Assembly: GCF_001612945.1 (NCBI RefSeq)
Contig: NZ_BDBK01000001.1
Span: forward strand, 744,001-808,000
DNA: 64,000 nucleotides
From: Nocardia inohanensis NBRC 100128
GTDB lineage: Bacteria > Actinomycetota > Actinomycetes > Mycobacteriales > Mycobacteriaceae
Direction of reading: 5' to 3'
The notes under the pieces were generated by a model, which was given only the letters and a program-made list of their open reading frames with translations, searched no databases and was not told where the DNA came from. Positions 1-8,638 of this stretch are shown one piece after another (position 1 is the first letter of the stretch; each line of letters begins with the position of its first letter). The translations under genes and the position numbers were made by a program.

Positions 1-1
1 G

Positions 2-1888
2 CGAGGTGCGCGGACCGAGCGCGGTGGCGCGGACGAGCGGGCGCGCGGCGGGACGCGCAAGAGCAAGGGGGAGCAGGCCCGGATAGCCAAGGAGCGGGTC
101 GCGCAGGAGCGGGCCGCGAAAAAGGCCGCCGCGGACAAGGCTGCCGCGCGGAAGAAGGCGGAGCGGAAGAAGCAGTCGGGGCCGAAGCTCCTCGATGATG
201 CTTCGCGGGCGAAGCTGGAGGTCATCGCGCGCGAGGGGAGTGGGCTCAAGGCGGCTTGGGCGACCTTCCGGATTCACACCGACGATCTGCGGCGGCGGAA
301 CTTCGCGGCGCGGGTCGAGAAGATGGAGTACGGCAGCTTCGACGAATTCGACCGGACCACAGCGCAGCTCACCGACCGCGGGTACACCGGGGCCGGGGGC
401 GGGCGGATGAACGTGGTCGGGCGGCCGGTGGAGTACCGGGCCACCACCGCGCAGGTGGCGGGATTGTGGCCGTGGTCGGTGGGCGCGGGTGCGCCGCTGA
501 TCGGTACGCCGCTGGGTTCGCATCTGCATACCGGCGCACCGGTGTGCTTCGACCCGATGAACTGGTTCATGCGCGGCAGCTTCATCACCGCGCCGAGCCT
601 TTTCGTGCTGGGGCTCAACGGTTTCGGTAAGTCGTCGCTGGTGCGGCGAATCGTGCTGGGCGGGGTGGCGCAAGGGATCACGCCGCTGATCCTGGCCGAC
701 GTCAAACCCGACTACCGCAAGCTGGTGGAGGTCGTCGGCGGCCAGGTCATCGACTTGGGTTACGGGCACGGCAAATTGAACCCGCTCGCCGCCGGCGTGC
801 TCGGCTCCATCGTGCCGCTGCTCGACGAGCACCCGGTCTTGCAGACCCAGGTCATGCAGGAACTGCGCGCCCGCCAGGTCACCCTGGTCGCGGGTCTGGT
901 GGAACTGGTGCGCGGCGCGCGCGTGCGGGACTTCGAGGAGACCCTGGTCTCCACCGGCCTGCGCATCCTCTACCGCGCGGGCAGCCGGTTCTCCCCGGAG
1001 CATCCCCCGATCCTCGAGGACCTGCTCGAGGTCATCGTGGCCGGCGGCGACGAACTCCAACTCGACGCCGGCGCCGACAATCCGGACGAATACCAGAACG
1101 CCATCAAGGGCCTGCGCCGCTCGCTGCGCGCCCTCACCCAGGGCCCGTTCGGCGCGGTCTTCAACGGCCACACCACCACCCCCATCGACACCAACTCCAC
1201 CGCGGTCTGCATCGACGTCTCGCATATCCCCAACGGAGACAAGAAACTCAAGGCCGCCGTCATGCTCGCCTGCTGGGCCGATGGTTTCGCCTCGGTGGAG
1301 GCCGCGCACGTGCTCGCCGACGCCGAACTCGGCCCGCAACGCTACTTCCAGGTGGTGATGGACGAGCTGTGGCAGGTCCTGGGCCTGGGCGACTTCATGA
1401 TCGATCGCGTGGACGAGCTGACCCGCCTCCAGCGCGGTATCGGCACCGCGCTCATCATGATCAGCCACACCATCAAGGACCTGCAAGCGCTCGGCTCCGA
1501 AGCCGCCATCGCCAAGGCGCTCGGCTTCCTGGAACGCGCCCGCGCCAAGATCTTCGGAGCCCTGCCGGCCGAGGAGATCTCCCGCCTGGATTCCACGATT
1601 CCCTTCACCGCCGCCGAGGAGGAGATGGTGACCAGCTGGTCCGCGCCGCAGGCGCTCACCGGTGAAGCGCTCAAGCCCGGCCAGATCCGGCCGCCCGCCC
1701 CGGGTACCGGCAAATTCCTGCTCAAGATCGGTGAGGATCGCCGCCCGGGCATCCCGTTCCACATGGAGTTCACGCTCTCGGAGAAGGAGAGCGGAATCCA
1801 TGACACCAACTCGCGTTTCAGCGAATTCGGCGGTACCGGAGAGCCGGAGTATGCCGGCGACGGCTCGGACGAGGGGAGTGGCGCATGA
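2..1888 (+). CDS. VirB4/TraC-like conjugation ATPase (5' end outside window)
   Basis: The reading frame is open from the window edge, so the true start lies upstream. The first ~60 visible codons are Lys/Arg/Ala/Glu-rich and look like a basic coiled coil. A Walker A motif (GLNGFGKSS) lies about 205 residues into the visible part. A Walker B-like stretch (VVMDELW) lies near residue 450, followed by a segment like the sensor region of VirB4/TraC ATPases. Such ATPases power type IV secretion or conjugation at the membrane. It overlaps the next gene by ATGA and shares a run with a coupling ATPase and a DUF4913 gene, which supports a conjugation role. Family assignment is by motif and context only. 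Confidence 0.75.
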   Translation, partial: RGARTERGGADERARGGTRKSKGEQARIAKERVAQERAAKKAAADKAAARKKAERKKQSGPKLLDDASRAKLEVIAREGSGLKAAWATFRIHTDDLRRRNFAARVEKMEYGSFDEFDRTTAQLTDRGYTGAGGGRMNVVGRPVEYRATTAQVAGLWPWSVGAGAPLIGTPLGSHLHTGAPVCFDPMNWFMRGSFITAPSLFVLGLNGFGKSSLVRRIVLGGVAQGITPLILADVKPDYRKLVEVVGGQVIDLGYGHGKLNPLAAGVLGSIVPLLDEHPVLQTQVMQELRARQVTLVAGLVELVRGARVRDFEETLVSTGLRILYRAGSRFSPEHPPILEDLLEVIVAGGDELQLDAGADNPDEYQNAIKGLRRSLRALTQGPFGAVFNGHTTTPIDTNSTAVCIDVSHIPNGDKKLKAAVMLACWADGFASVEAAHVLADAELGPQRYFQVVMDELWQVLGLGDFMIDRVDELTRLQRGIGTALIMISHTIKDLQALGSEAAIAKALGFLERARAKIFGALPAEEISRLDSTIPFTAAEEEMVTSWSAPQALTGEALKPGQIRPPAPGTGKFLLKIGEDRRPGIPFHMEFTLSEKESGIHDTNSRFSEFGGTGEPEYAGDGSDEGSGA

Positions 1889-2193
1889 TGCCGCATCGGT
1901 CCTACCGAAGAGTCTCGCCGGAGGTCCGGCAGGCCGCGGTCGAGCAGGTCATCGCGCTGACCGGAAAGCTGCGGTCGGAATCGGAGGCGTGCCGAGTGGT
2001 CGCCGACCAGATCGGCGTGCACACCAATTCGGTGCGCAACTGGGTCCGTGCCGCCGAGAGCCCCGGCCTGGAACGCATGGACGCGATCGCCTTGCGCCGC
2101 AAGGTGGCCCTGCTGCAACAGCAGCTCGCGGCCGCCGCCGAGATGAACCGCAGCCTGGTGGAGACCATCAACGAAGCCAGTCGCGGCACATGA
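1885..2193 (+). CDS. small OrfA-type helix-turn-helix protein
   Basis: 102 aa. The N-terminal half (PEVRQAAVEQVIAL, then VADQIGVHTNSVRNWVR) reads like the HTH of IS3-family OrfA transposase subunits. The C-terminal half is a short leucine-zipper-like helix (LRRKVALLQQQL). No OrfB (integrase core) and no terminal inverted repeats are nearby. Its start overlaps the stop of the upstream ATPase by ATGA, which indicates translational coupling. It is therefore more likely a resident DNA-binding protein of the conjugation-like operon than a live IS. Function is not known. Confidence 0.7.
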   Translation: MMPHRSYRRVSPEVRQAAVEQVIALTGKLRSESEACRVVADQIGVHTNSVRNWVRAAESPGLERMDAIALRRKVALLQQQLAAAAEMNRSLVETINEASRGT

Positions 2194-2348
2194 CCCCAGC
2201 CCAGCGAAACGGACACGCCGACGAGGGAAACCCGCTGGTATGGCCCGGGTGTCGGCGTGGACGGCTAGCCTGGAGGGGTGGTCCGGCGGCGCTCCGTGAG
2301 CATTCGGGACCGGCGAAACGGCGCGTACCGGGCGGATGGAATCCGGCG

Positions 2349-2909
2349 GTGCAACGCACGAACCTGGTGGTGATGCTGGTGGTGAGCGTCGCGGTACTGG
2401 TAACCGCGTGCGGTGGCAGTGGCAGCGATTCGCCGTCTTCGAAATCGGGTGGCGGGCAAGGGGTCCCGACCACCACCCGATTGCTGGAGAATGCCCCCGC
2501 CCCCGACCCCGGCAGCGCCGAGGGTGTGGCGGTCGCCGCCTTGCGCGAGATCTACACCTGGAATCCGGCCACCGAAACCCAGGGCTCGTCGCTGACGCGG
2601 GCGCGGAAATGGCTGGGTCCCACGCTGATCCGTACACTGGATACACCACCCACCGGCCTCGAAACGCCGAAGCCCACCCTGCAATGGTCCGAATGGGGCA
2701 AAGCGGGGGCACATGTCGAGGCGTTCGCGTTCGCGTCCGGTGAGAAAGCGCCGGCCGGTACGGACCCGAACCGCCAGCAGTACAAGATCGGTATCGAGCA
2801 GACGGTCGTATACCCCGACGGACGACGCGAAACCCTGCCGCCGGCCACGGTCGTCGCCACCGTCGTGCGCTCCACCGCCGGCGGCTGGCTGTTGGACGAA
2901 TACCGTTGA
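2349..2909 (+). CDS. putative lipoprotein of the conjugation-like operon
   Basis: 186 aa from GTG. The start was chosen because it places a short N-terminus directly before a hydrophobic stretch ending in a lipobox (LVTAC, Cys21), so the mature protein should be lipid-anchored outside the membrane. A Ser/Gly linker follows, then a ~130-residue globular domain with no family I recognise. It lies between the HTH gene and the coupling ATPase on the same strand, and may be a cell-envelope component of the transfer apparatus. The assignment as lipoprotein is firm; the role is inferred from position. Confidence 0.75.
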   Translation: MQRTNLVVMLVVSVAVLVTACGGSGSDSPSSKSGGGQGVPTTTRLLENAPAPDPGSAEGVAVAALREIYTWNPATETQGSSLTRARKWLGPTLIRTLDTPPTGLETPKPTLQWSEWGKAGAHVEAFAFASGEKAPAGTDPNRQQYKIGIEQTVVYPDGRRETLPPATVVATVVRSTAGGWLLDEYR

Positions 2910-2934
2910 GCGGCAACGACACACAGGTCATCCC

Positions 2935-2940
2935 AGGAGG
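2935..2940 (+). promoter_or_regulatory. strong ribosome binding site of the coupling ATPase gene
   Basis: AGGAGG lies 6 nt before the ATG at 2947. It fixes that start and rules out longer N-terminal extensions of this frame. Confidence 0.8.
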
Positions 2941-2946
2941 CTAGCG

Positions 2947-4803
2947 ATGGCGAAGAAGAAGGTGGTGGACCCGGCCGATCCCGGTCCCGACACCCAACTC
3001 CACATGATCTACGCGGGGTTCGCGATCTTCGGAACCCTGTGGTTCGCCCTGCAAGTGGGCAACCTGTTGTCGAGTCCGCGCCAGAAGTTCCCGATCAACC
3101 CGATCGCCATCGGCGTGGATCTGGCCAAGGGCAAACTGCATTGGCCGATGGCCTCGACCGTCATCGTGGTGCTGGTCGTGCTCGGGTTCGTCATCTGGCA
3201 GGTGGTGCGCAGGCGGCGGGCCGCGGCGAAGGCCAAGGGGCGACTACCGGTCGACGACAAGGCCGATTACATGGGCAGCGGCGGCGCCATCAAGGCGCTC
3301 ACCGAGGAGGGGGTGCGCCAGAAGGCGAAAGACCTCGGAATGCGCTTGGGGCACAACGATATGCCCGGCGTGCCGATCGGTCTCTCGGTCGCCGACGGCC
3401 ATATGCTCTACGGCTCCTACGAGGATCTCCAGATCGATATCTGGGGCCCCCGCCAGGGCAAGACCACCTCGCGGGTGATCCCGGCCGTGCTCTCGGCCAT
3501 CGGCCCGGTGATCGTCACCTCCAACAAGCGTGACGTCGTCGACGCCACCCGGGACGTGCGGGCCAAGAAGGGCAGCCCCATCTACGTTTTCGACCCGCAG
3601 GGCGTGGCGGTCGACTCGCACGACCTGATCCACCAGGACGAGCCGACCTGGTACTGGGATCCGATGGCGTGGATCGACCCGCGCCGCCCCGGTTACGAGC
3701 TGCGCGCCATGAAGCTGGCCGGTCACTTCGCCGACGCCGACGACAATCCGAACGCGGCCGGCAGCAGCGACAGCTACTTCGATCCGGAGGCCGAGGACCT
3801 GCTCGCGGGCCTGTTCCTGGCGGCCGCGGTGGCGGACCGGCCCATCACCCAGGTGTGGGACTGGGTCAACAACTGGCAGGACCAGGAACCGGTCGGGCTG
3901 CTGCGGCAAGCCGGAATGCATTACATGGCACCGGGTCTGGCCCAGCAGTACAACCTCGACGAGCGCACCCGCAGTGGCATCTTCGGCACCGCCAAATCCA
4001 TGCTCCGCTGTTTGAAGATGTCGAACATCCACCCGTGGATCACCCCGGGCAACAATCGCAAACCCCTCGACGAACTGGACTTCATCGAACGCAACGGCAC
4101 CCTGTACAGCCTCTCGCTGGAGGGCCGCGGCTCGGCGGCGCCGCTGGTGGGCGCGCTCACCGAGGCCGTGATCGAGGTGGCCATGCGCAAGGCGTCCCGC
4201 TCGCCCGGTGGCCGCCTGGGCATTCCGCTGCTCGCGGTGCTGGACGAGGCCGCGAACGTGGTGCGCTGGAAGGATCTGCCCAAGCAGTACAGCCACTTCG
4301 GCTCGCGCGGCATCGTGGTGATGACGGTGTTGCAGTCCTGGGCGCAGGGCGCGCGCTGCTGGGGCGTCGACGGTATGGACGCGCTGTGGGGTGCGGCGAA
4401 TATCAAGGTGCTGGGTCCCGGCGTGGACGAGGCCAAGTTCCTACAGGAGCGCGCCGAGGCCATCGGCGAGTACGAGAGCATCTCCTCCTCGGTCTCGGAA
4501 TCCAAAGGCGGCAAGAGCTATTCGCGCTCGCTGGGTTCGTCCAAGACCTTCAACCTGCACGGTTTGGCGACGCTGCCGCGCGGCCGGGCCATCGTCTTCT
4601 CCTCGGGCGCGCCGGCGGCGCTGGTGCGCACGGTGCCGTGGTGGGAGGGCGAGTACGCCGAGGAAGTGAAGCAGTCGATCATCAACCATGATCCGTCGCC
4701 GCGCACGTCGACGATCAATGACCTGGTCGCCGAGCGGGTGGCCTTGAGCAAGGTCGAGCCCGCGCAGGTTGCCGCGACAATCGAGGAGGTTCGTCCGCTG
4801 TGA
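2947..4803 (+). CDS. type IV coupling protein, TraD/TraG-like ATPase
   Basis: 618 aa. Two membrane segments occur near residues 20-40 and 58-80, followed by a basic patch (RRRRAAAKAKGR). The cytoplasmic part has Walker A GPRQGKTT at about 167-174 and Walker B LLAVLDEAA at about 425-433, as in TraG/VirD4 coupling proteins, which deliver DNA substrates to a conjugation channel. The phrase MTVLQSWAQG is typical of this family's C-terminal ATPase region. Preceded by AGGAGG and overlapping the next gene by GTGA. Length is normal for actinobacterial coupling proteins. No relaxase is visible in the window. Confidence 0.85.
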   Translation: MAKKKVVDPADPGPDTQLHMIYAGFAIFGTLWFALQVGNLLSSPRQKFPINPIAIGVDLAKGKLHWPMASTVIVVLVVLGFVIWQVVRRRRAAAKAKGRLPVDDKADYMGSGGAIKALTEEGVRQKAKDLGMRLGHNDMPGVPIGLSVADGHMLYGSYEDLQIDIWGPRQGKTTSRVIPAVLSAIGPVIVTSNKRDVVDATRDVRAKKGSPIYVFDPQGVAVDSHDLIHQDEPTWYWDPMAWIDPRRPGYELRAMKLAGHFADADDNPNAAGSSDSYFDPEAEDLLAGLFLAAAVADRPITQVWDWVNNWQDQEPVGLLRQAGMHYMAPGLAQQYNLDERTRSGIFGTAKSMLRCLKMSNIHPWITPGNNRKPLDELDFIERNGTLYSLSLEGRGSAAPLVGALTEAVIEVAMRKASRSPGGRLGIPLLAVLDEAANVVRWKDLPKQYSHFGSRGIVVMTVLQSWAQGARCWGVDGMDALWGAANIKVLGPGVDEAKFLQERAEAIGEYESISSSVSESKGGKSYSRSLGSSKTFNLHGLATLPRGRAIVFSSGAPAALVRTVPWWEGEYAEEVKQSIINHDPSPRTSTINDLVAERVALSKVEPAQVAATIEEVRPL

Positions 4804-5186
4804 GCGAGCAGCAGCAACAACCCATGGTCTACGCGAGCGTGGTCGAGTTCGTGGAGAACTACCTGAGCTTGGTGTACCGGCGGCAGGTGACCGACATCAG
4901 CGATACCGTGTGGTGCCCCGAGTGGTGGAAGCATGCCGAGGCGGTTGCGCGGCTCGATGCCATGTGGCGGGCGTGGGAGCACTACCGCCTGGATGGCAAA
5001 ACCGGCCTGTCCGTTTGGTTTTTGGATCACGCCGACGCGCACATGGCGAAGCTCTTCGATCCGAAGGGGCCGTTCAAATATTGCAGCGTGCGCAACGGGC
5101 ACAAGGACATGCTGACCCCGTTGCCACTGAAATCGCCGCAGCAGGGGCTGTTCAGTGATCCCACGGTGGGGGACTTCCGCATCTAG
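4800..5186 (+). CDS. DUF4913 family protein
   Basis: 128 aa from GTG, overlapping the coupling ATPase stop (GTGA). The Trp-rich core (WCPEWWKHAEA, MWRAWEHYR, GLSVWFLDHAD) matches my memory of the DUF4913 family. That family is common in actinobacterial plasmids and integrative elements beside transfer genes. No catalytic motif is evident. The gene ends just before a perfect 13-bp inverted repeat. Function unknown; the context suggests an accessory protein of DNA transfer. Confidence 0.75.
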   Translation: MSEQQQQPMVYASVVEFVENYLSLVYRRQVTDISDTVWCPEWWKHAEAVARLDAMWRAWEHYRLDGKTGLSVWFLDHADAHMAKLFDPKGPFKYCSVRNGHKDMLTPLPLKSPQQGLFSDPTVGDFRI

Positions 5187-5203
5187 CGGCGGCTGACATG
5201 AAT

Positions 5204-5233
5204 ATTGCCCGCGAGCCGGTGCTCGCGGGCAAT
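5204..5233. terminator. bidirectional hairpin terminator
   Basis: A perfect 13-bp stem (ATTGCCCGCGAGC / GCTCGCGGGCAAT) with loop CGGT sits between the convergent DUF4913 gene and the coiled-coil gene, 18 nt and 5 nt from their stop codons. The plus side continues TTTCG, a weak T-tract. Confidence 0.75.
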
Positions 5234-5237
5234 TTCG

Positions 5238-5798
5238 TCAGTTGGGGGTGCGAACCCGTTCGCGGGCACGGGCTTCCAGTTCGCGAGCGCGCCGCTGGGC
5301 GACCGCCGCTTCCTGTTCCCGGGCTCGGACGGCGTCCTGCGCCGACTGAGCCTGCCCGACCTCCAACAGCATTCGGACGGCCGCGAGTTCGGGGGAGATG
5401 CCCATCCGCGAAAGATGCTGAGCCAGAGCGGCTCGGCGCTCCACCGAGTCGTAGCGTACGAGTGACTTGTTGATGGCCGCCTGGGTAGCCGCCATACGCC
5501 CGGCCTCGGCCTGCGCGGCGAACTTGTCCTTCTCGAGGGAGAGTCCCTTTTCGAGAGGCGGCTTTTCGAGTATGCGCGTGAGCTCGAGGTTGCGCGGATC
5601 CTTGGCCTTGGCATCCGCGGCTTCGCGGAGCTGACGCTCGCGAGCCTCTTTCTGCCGGGCTTCGGTGACCTTGACGCGGGCTTCCGCTTCCTTCTGGCCA
5701 CGTTCCCGGGTGCGCAGCGCGACAAGTGTCGCGAGCTGCAACATTTGCCTCATCATCGCCGCGGTTTCGCGGCCGATGTCGTCGAGTTCCTCGGCCAT
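5238..5798 (-). CDS. coiled-coil hypothetical protein
   Basis: 186 aa. The ATG (MAEELDDIGRETAAMM) was chosen because upstream codons in this frame have non-coding character. Almost the whole protein is predicted helical and charged (for example KVTEARQKEARERQLREA and ARELEARARERVR), with alternating basic/acidic heptads but no signal peptide or membrane segment. It converges on the conjugation-like genes across a shared terminator, so it may be an accessory gene of that module. I do not recognise a family. Confidence 0.65.
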   Translation of the reverse strand: MAEELDDIGRETAAMMRQMLQLATLVALRTRERGQKEAEARVKVTEARQKEARERQLREAADAKAKDPRNLELTRILEKPPLEKGLSLEKDKFAAQAEAGRMAATQAAINKSLVRYDSVERRAALAQHLSRMGISPELAAVRMLLEVGQAQSAQDAVRAREQEAAVAQRRARELEARARERVRTPN

Positions 5799-6158
5799 TG
5801 CCTGCTCCCCGATGCTGCAGTGATCACTATGGATGATTGTGGTGCTTCGTCGTGAACATCGCCACACGAACGGTGGTTCGGATAGCCATGTCCCGCCTGC
5901 AAACGTGGACACCGGGAGTAGTGGAGGCGTTGGAGCGGGCCCGGTGGGGGTGACCCGGTGGGCTTTACTACGCCGCTTCGTACTCCGTTCTACGAGGTTA
6001 CCAGCGAAAACTCGGATACCGCCGTACGCGCGCGTCGCGATCCAGCATATATCGCACAATTCCGGCACGGGGACGAAAACTTCGGATTTTCTTTGGTTAG
6101 GAAAGCCTTACACCGGACGTTCACGGGCGGTCTGGACGAGTGTCCGTCGGAAAAGGAA
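5799..6158. other. non-coding gap, comparatively AT-rich
   Basis: About 360 bases between the coiled-coil gene and the ppiB terminator, with no convincing coding frame on either strand. The part around 5990-6110 is visibly richer in A/T than its surroundings and could mark the boundary between the conjugation-like module and the conserved chromosome. No tRNA or clear att repeat was found. It holds an IdeR-box-like sequence at 6092-6110. Confidence 0.5.
6092..6110. promoter_or_regulatory. possible IdeR/DtxR iron-box-like site
   Basis: TTTGGTTAGGAAAGCCTTA matches the actinobacterial iron-box consensus as I remember it (TTAGGTTAGGCTAACCTAA) at about 14 of 19 positions and is partly palindromic. 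The only gene whose promoter region it could serve is the minus-strand coiled-coil gene ~300 nt away. It may be chance. Confidence 0.25.
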
Positions 6159-6188
6159 CGGGCCCGGCGCTGGTGTGCGCCGGGCCCG
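6159..6188 (-). terminator. hairpin terminator of ppiB
   Basis: A 12-bp perfect stem (CGGGCCCGGCGC / GCGCCGGGCCCG) with a 6-nt loop, 14 nt beyond the ppiB stop. Read on the minus strand it runs into TTCCTTTTCC. Confidence 0.7.
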
Positions 6189-6202
6189 AAAAACCATACC
6201 GC

Positions 6203-7081
6203 TCAGTTGATTCCGACCGACTCGATATTCACAACCGCGTTCGGCGAGCCGTCCGCGCCGCCGCCGCGGACGCCCTGGCCCGCCACCTTGTCGAGGGTGG
6301 CCAGGCCGGCGTCGTCGATGGTGCCGAAAATCGTGTACTGCGGCGGCAATTGGGAATCGCCGTAGACCAGGAAGAACTGGCTACCGTTGGTGCCCTTGCC
6401 ATCCGTGCCGGTGGAGCCGACGCCGTAGTTGGCATTGGCCATGGCGATCACGCCGCGCTTGTAGGCGACCGGCGACTGGAGCGCCGGATCCTGCGCAGAG
6501 TACTGATCGGTCGGATACTCGTTGTCGAATTCGTAACCCGGACCGCCGTTTCCGGTGCCGGTCGGATCGCCGCACTGGAGCACCTTCAGCCCCTCGCCGG
6601 TGGTCAGGCGGTGGCAGCTGGTGCCGTCGAAGAATTTCGCCTTGGCGAGGGTCTCGAAGCTGTTGACCGTGCAAGGGGACGCGGCAGCGTCCAGGGTCAG
6701 GCCGATCGCGCCCTGGCTGGTCTGCATGGTGGCCTTCGCCTGCCCGGTGGTCGAGACGTTCTCCGCGCCCGGCTTGGTGACCGGTCGGTCCGCGGGCTGC
6801 TGGGAATCGCGGTAACCGCAGTTCACCGCCGCGGGCTTGGCCTTCGCCTTGGGCGGCGCGGACGCCAGCGAAGCCTCGGGGGTGTCCTTGGCAGCGGTCG
6901 AGCTGTCGTCACCCTTGGTCAGGAACCAGATGAGGCCACCGGCCGCCACGACGACCACGACGCCCAGTGCCGACGCTGCGATGGTGAGTTGCTTACGCTT
7001 GCGCGCCCGCTGGGCCCGGTTGGCCAGTTGACGCTCCAGCTTCCGTTTCGCCGCAGCGCGTCGCTGTTCATTGCTCGGCAC
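6203..7081 (-). CDS. ppiB: membrane-anchored cyclophilin-type peptidyl-prolyl isomerase
   Basis: 292 aa. A basic N-terminus ([19 protein letters not shown]) precedes one membrane helix (about 32-54) and a flexible Ala/Lys/Pro linker. The cyclophilin domain occupies about 110-290, with [10 protein letters not shown] and [12 protein letters not shown] in the proline-binding pocket. It catalyses cis-trans isomerisation of prolyl bonds, probably on the outer face of the membrane. In M. tuberculosis the PpiB gene (Rv2582) lies near hisS, as here, and has the same membrane-anchored layout. The glyoxalase-II-like gene I recall between them in M. tuberculosis is absent. Confidence 0.9.
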   Translation of the reverse strand: MPSNEQRRAAAKRKLERQLANRAQRARKRKQLTIAASALGVVVVVAAGGLIWFLTKGDDSSTAAKDTPEASLASAPPKAKAKPAAVNCGYRDSQQPADRPVTKPGAENVSTTGQAKATMQTSQGAIGLTLDAAASPCTVNSFETLAKAKFFDGTSCHRLTTGEGLKVLQCGDPTGTGNGGPGYEFDNEYPTDQYSAQDPALQSPVAYKRGVIAMANANYGVGSTGTDGKGTNGSQFFLVYGDSQLPPQYTIFGTIDDAGLATLDKVAGQGVRGGGADGSPNAVVNIESVGIN

Positions 7082-7209
7082 TAGCCATTCCCTCCGTATC
7101 GGTTGCTTCCGGGGTAAGAGTGTGCCATCACTTCCTGAGACGTTGCCTTATAACCGGGTGTCAATACCGGTTGGACTTGCGGGGCGGCCATCGTGGAAAC
7201 TGGTTGATC

Positions 7210-8484
7210 GTGACCAAGACCAGCAGCTTCAGCGCCCCGAGAGGTGTCCCGGACTATCTTCCGCCGACCTCCGCCGAGTTCGTCGCCGTCCGCGACGCGC
7301 TCGTACAGACCGCCCGTTTGGCCGGTTACGGGCATGTCGAGCTGCCGGTTTTCGAAGAGACCGCCCTGTTCGCGCGCGGTGTGGGGGAGTCCACCGATGT
7401 GGTCTCCAAGGAAATGTGGACCTTCGCCGACCGCAACGGTGAGAGCTTCACGCTGCGGCCCGAAGGCACCGCCGGGGTGATGCGCGCGGTCATCCAGCAC
7501 GGCCTGGACCGCGGCCAGCTGCCCGTCAAGCTCTGCTACGCGGGGCCGTTCTTCCGGTACGAACGCCCGCAGAAGGGGCGCTACCGGCAGTTGCAGCAGG
7601 TCGGCGTGGAGGCCATCGGCATCGATGATCCGGCCCTCGATGCCGAAGTGATCGCCATCGCCGACGCCGGTTTCCGCTCGCTCGGACTGGACGGTTTCCG
7701 CTTGGAGATCACCTCGCTCGGCGACGAGACCTGCCGCCCGCAGTATCGAGAACTGTTGCAGGAGTTCCTCTTCAAGCTCCCGCTGGACGAAGAGACCCGC
7801 CGCCGTGCCGAGATCAACCCGCTGCGCGTGCTCGACGACAAGCGCCCCGAGGTCAAGGAGATGACCGCCGGCGCGCCGCTCATGATCGACCACCTGTCGG
7901 AATCGGCCAAGGCGCACTTCGATCTGGTCCTGGGGTACCTCGATGCCCTCGGCGTGCCGTACGTGGTCAACCCGCGCATGGTGCGCGGCCTCGACTACTA
8001 CACCAAGACCACCTTCGAATTCGTGCACGACGGCCTCGGTGCGCAATCCGGCATCGGCGGCGGCGGCCGCTACGACGGGCTGATGGCCGAACTCGGCGGA
8101 CAGCCGCTCTCCGGCATCGGCTTCGGCATCGGCGTCGACCGCACCGTGCTGGCCCTGGAAGCCGAAGGCAAGTCCGCCACCGACGGCACCCGCGTCGACG
8201 TCTTCGGCGTCCCGCTCGGCGATGTCGCCAAGCAGCGCTTGGTCGCCGTCGCCGCCGAACTGCGCGCCGCCGGCATCCGCACCGACCTCGCCTACGGCGG
8301 CCGCGGCATGAAGGGCGCGATGAAGGCGGCCGACAAGTCGGGGGCCCGCTTCGCCCTCGTCCTCGGCGATCGCGAGGTAGCCGACGGCGAGATCGGCCTG
8401 AAGGACCTGAGCAACGGCGAACAGCGCCAGCTGCCCTTGGACGGCATCGTCGCCGAGGTGGCCGCCGCTCTCGCGCAGGGCTGA
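7210..8484 (+). CDS. hisS: histidyl-tRNA synthetase
   Basis: 424 aa class II synthetase that charges tRNA-His. The GTG at 7210 ([19 protein letters not shown]) was chosen because it aligns with the N-terminus of mycobacterial HisS; an upstream in-frame GTG would add an unrelated leader. Class II motif 2 includes [18 protein letters not shown], and the histidine-specific motifs [10 protein letters not shown] and [14 protein letters not shown] are intact. The C-terminal anticodon-binding domain covers about 330-424. Length is normal. Divergent from ppiB. Confidence 0.95.
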   Translation: MTKTSSFSAPRGVPDYLPPTSAEFVAVRDALVQTARLAGYGHVELPVFEETALFARGVGESTDVVSKEMWTFADRNGESFTLRPEGTAGVMRAVIQHGLDRGQLPVKLCYAGPFFRYERPQKGRYRQLQQVGVEAIGIDDPALDAEVIAIADAGFRSLGLDGFRLEITSLGDETCRPQYRELLQEFLFKLPLDEETRRRAEINPLRVLDDKRPEVKEMTAGAPLMIDHLSESAKAHFDLVLGYLDALGVPYVVNPRMVRGLDYYTKTTFEFVHDGLGAQSGIGGGGRYDGLMAELGGQPLSGIGFGIGVDRTVLALEAEGKSATDGTRVDVFGVPLGDVAKQRLVAVAAELRAAGIRTDLAYGGRGMKGAMKAADKSGARFALVLGDREVADGEIGLKDLSNGEQRQLPLDGIVAEVAAALAQG

Positions 8485-8494
8485 CCGAAACGCC

Positions 8495-8521
8495 GTGCCC
8501 CGGGCGAGTCGTCCGGGGCAC
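8495..8521 (+). terminator. hairpin downstream of hisS
   Basis: GTGCCCCGG and CCGGGGCAC form a perfect 9-bp stem 11 nt after the hisS stop. No T-tract follows, so termination strength is uncertain. Confidence 0.45.
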
Positions 8522-8638
8522 CGCCCTGTCCGTGAATCCCGGTGTGCGGGTACCGATCCTGGTAGCGTGCCCTGCGGTGCGTGGGCCGGTGGCTCACACC
8601 GGATGTGCACCCATCCCGACCTGGACGAATGTGTGGCC

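Noticed and set aside
1885..2193. live IS3-type insertion sequence
   Set aside because: No OrfB, no inverted repeats, no target duplication, and the gene is coupled to its upstream neighbour.
1342..2931. 529-codon minus-strand open frame
   Set aside because: Antisense to the ATPase, HTH and lipoprotein genes. The product is Arg/Pro-rich with no motif, while the plus-strand genes have clear domains and overlaps.
5833..6210. plus-strand gene in the ppiB-side gap
   Set aside because: Poor codon character, no ribosome site, and overlap with the ppiB terminator hairpin.
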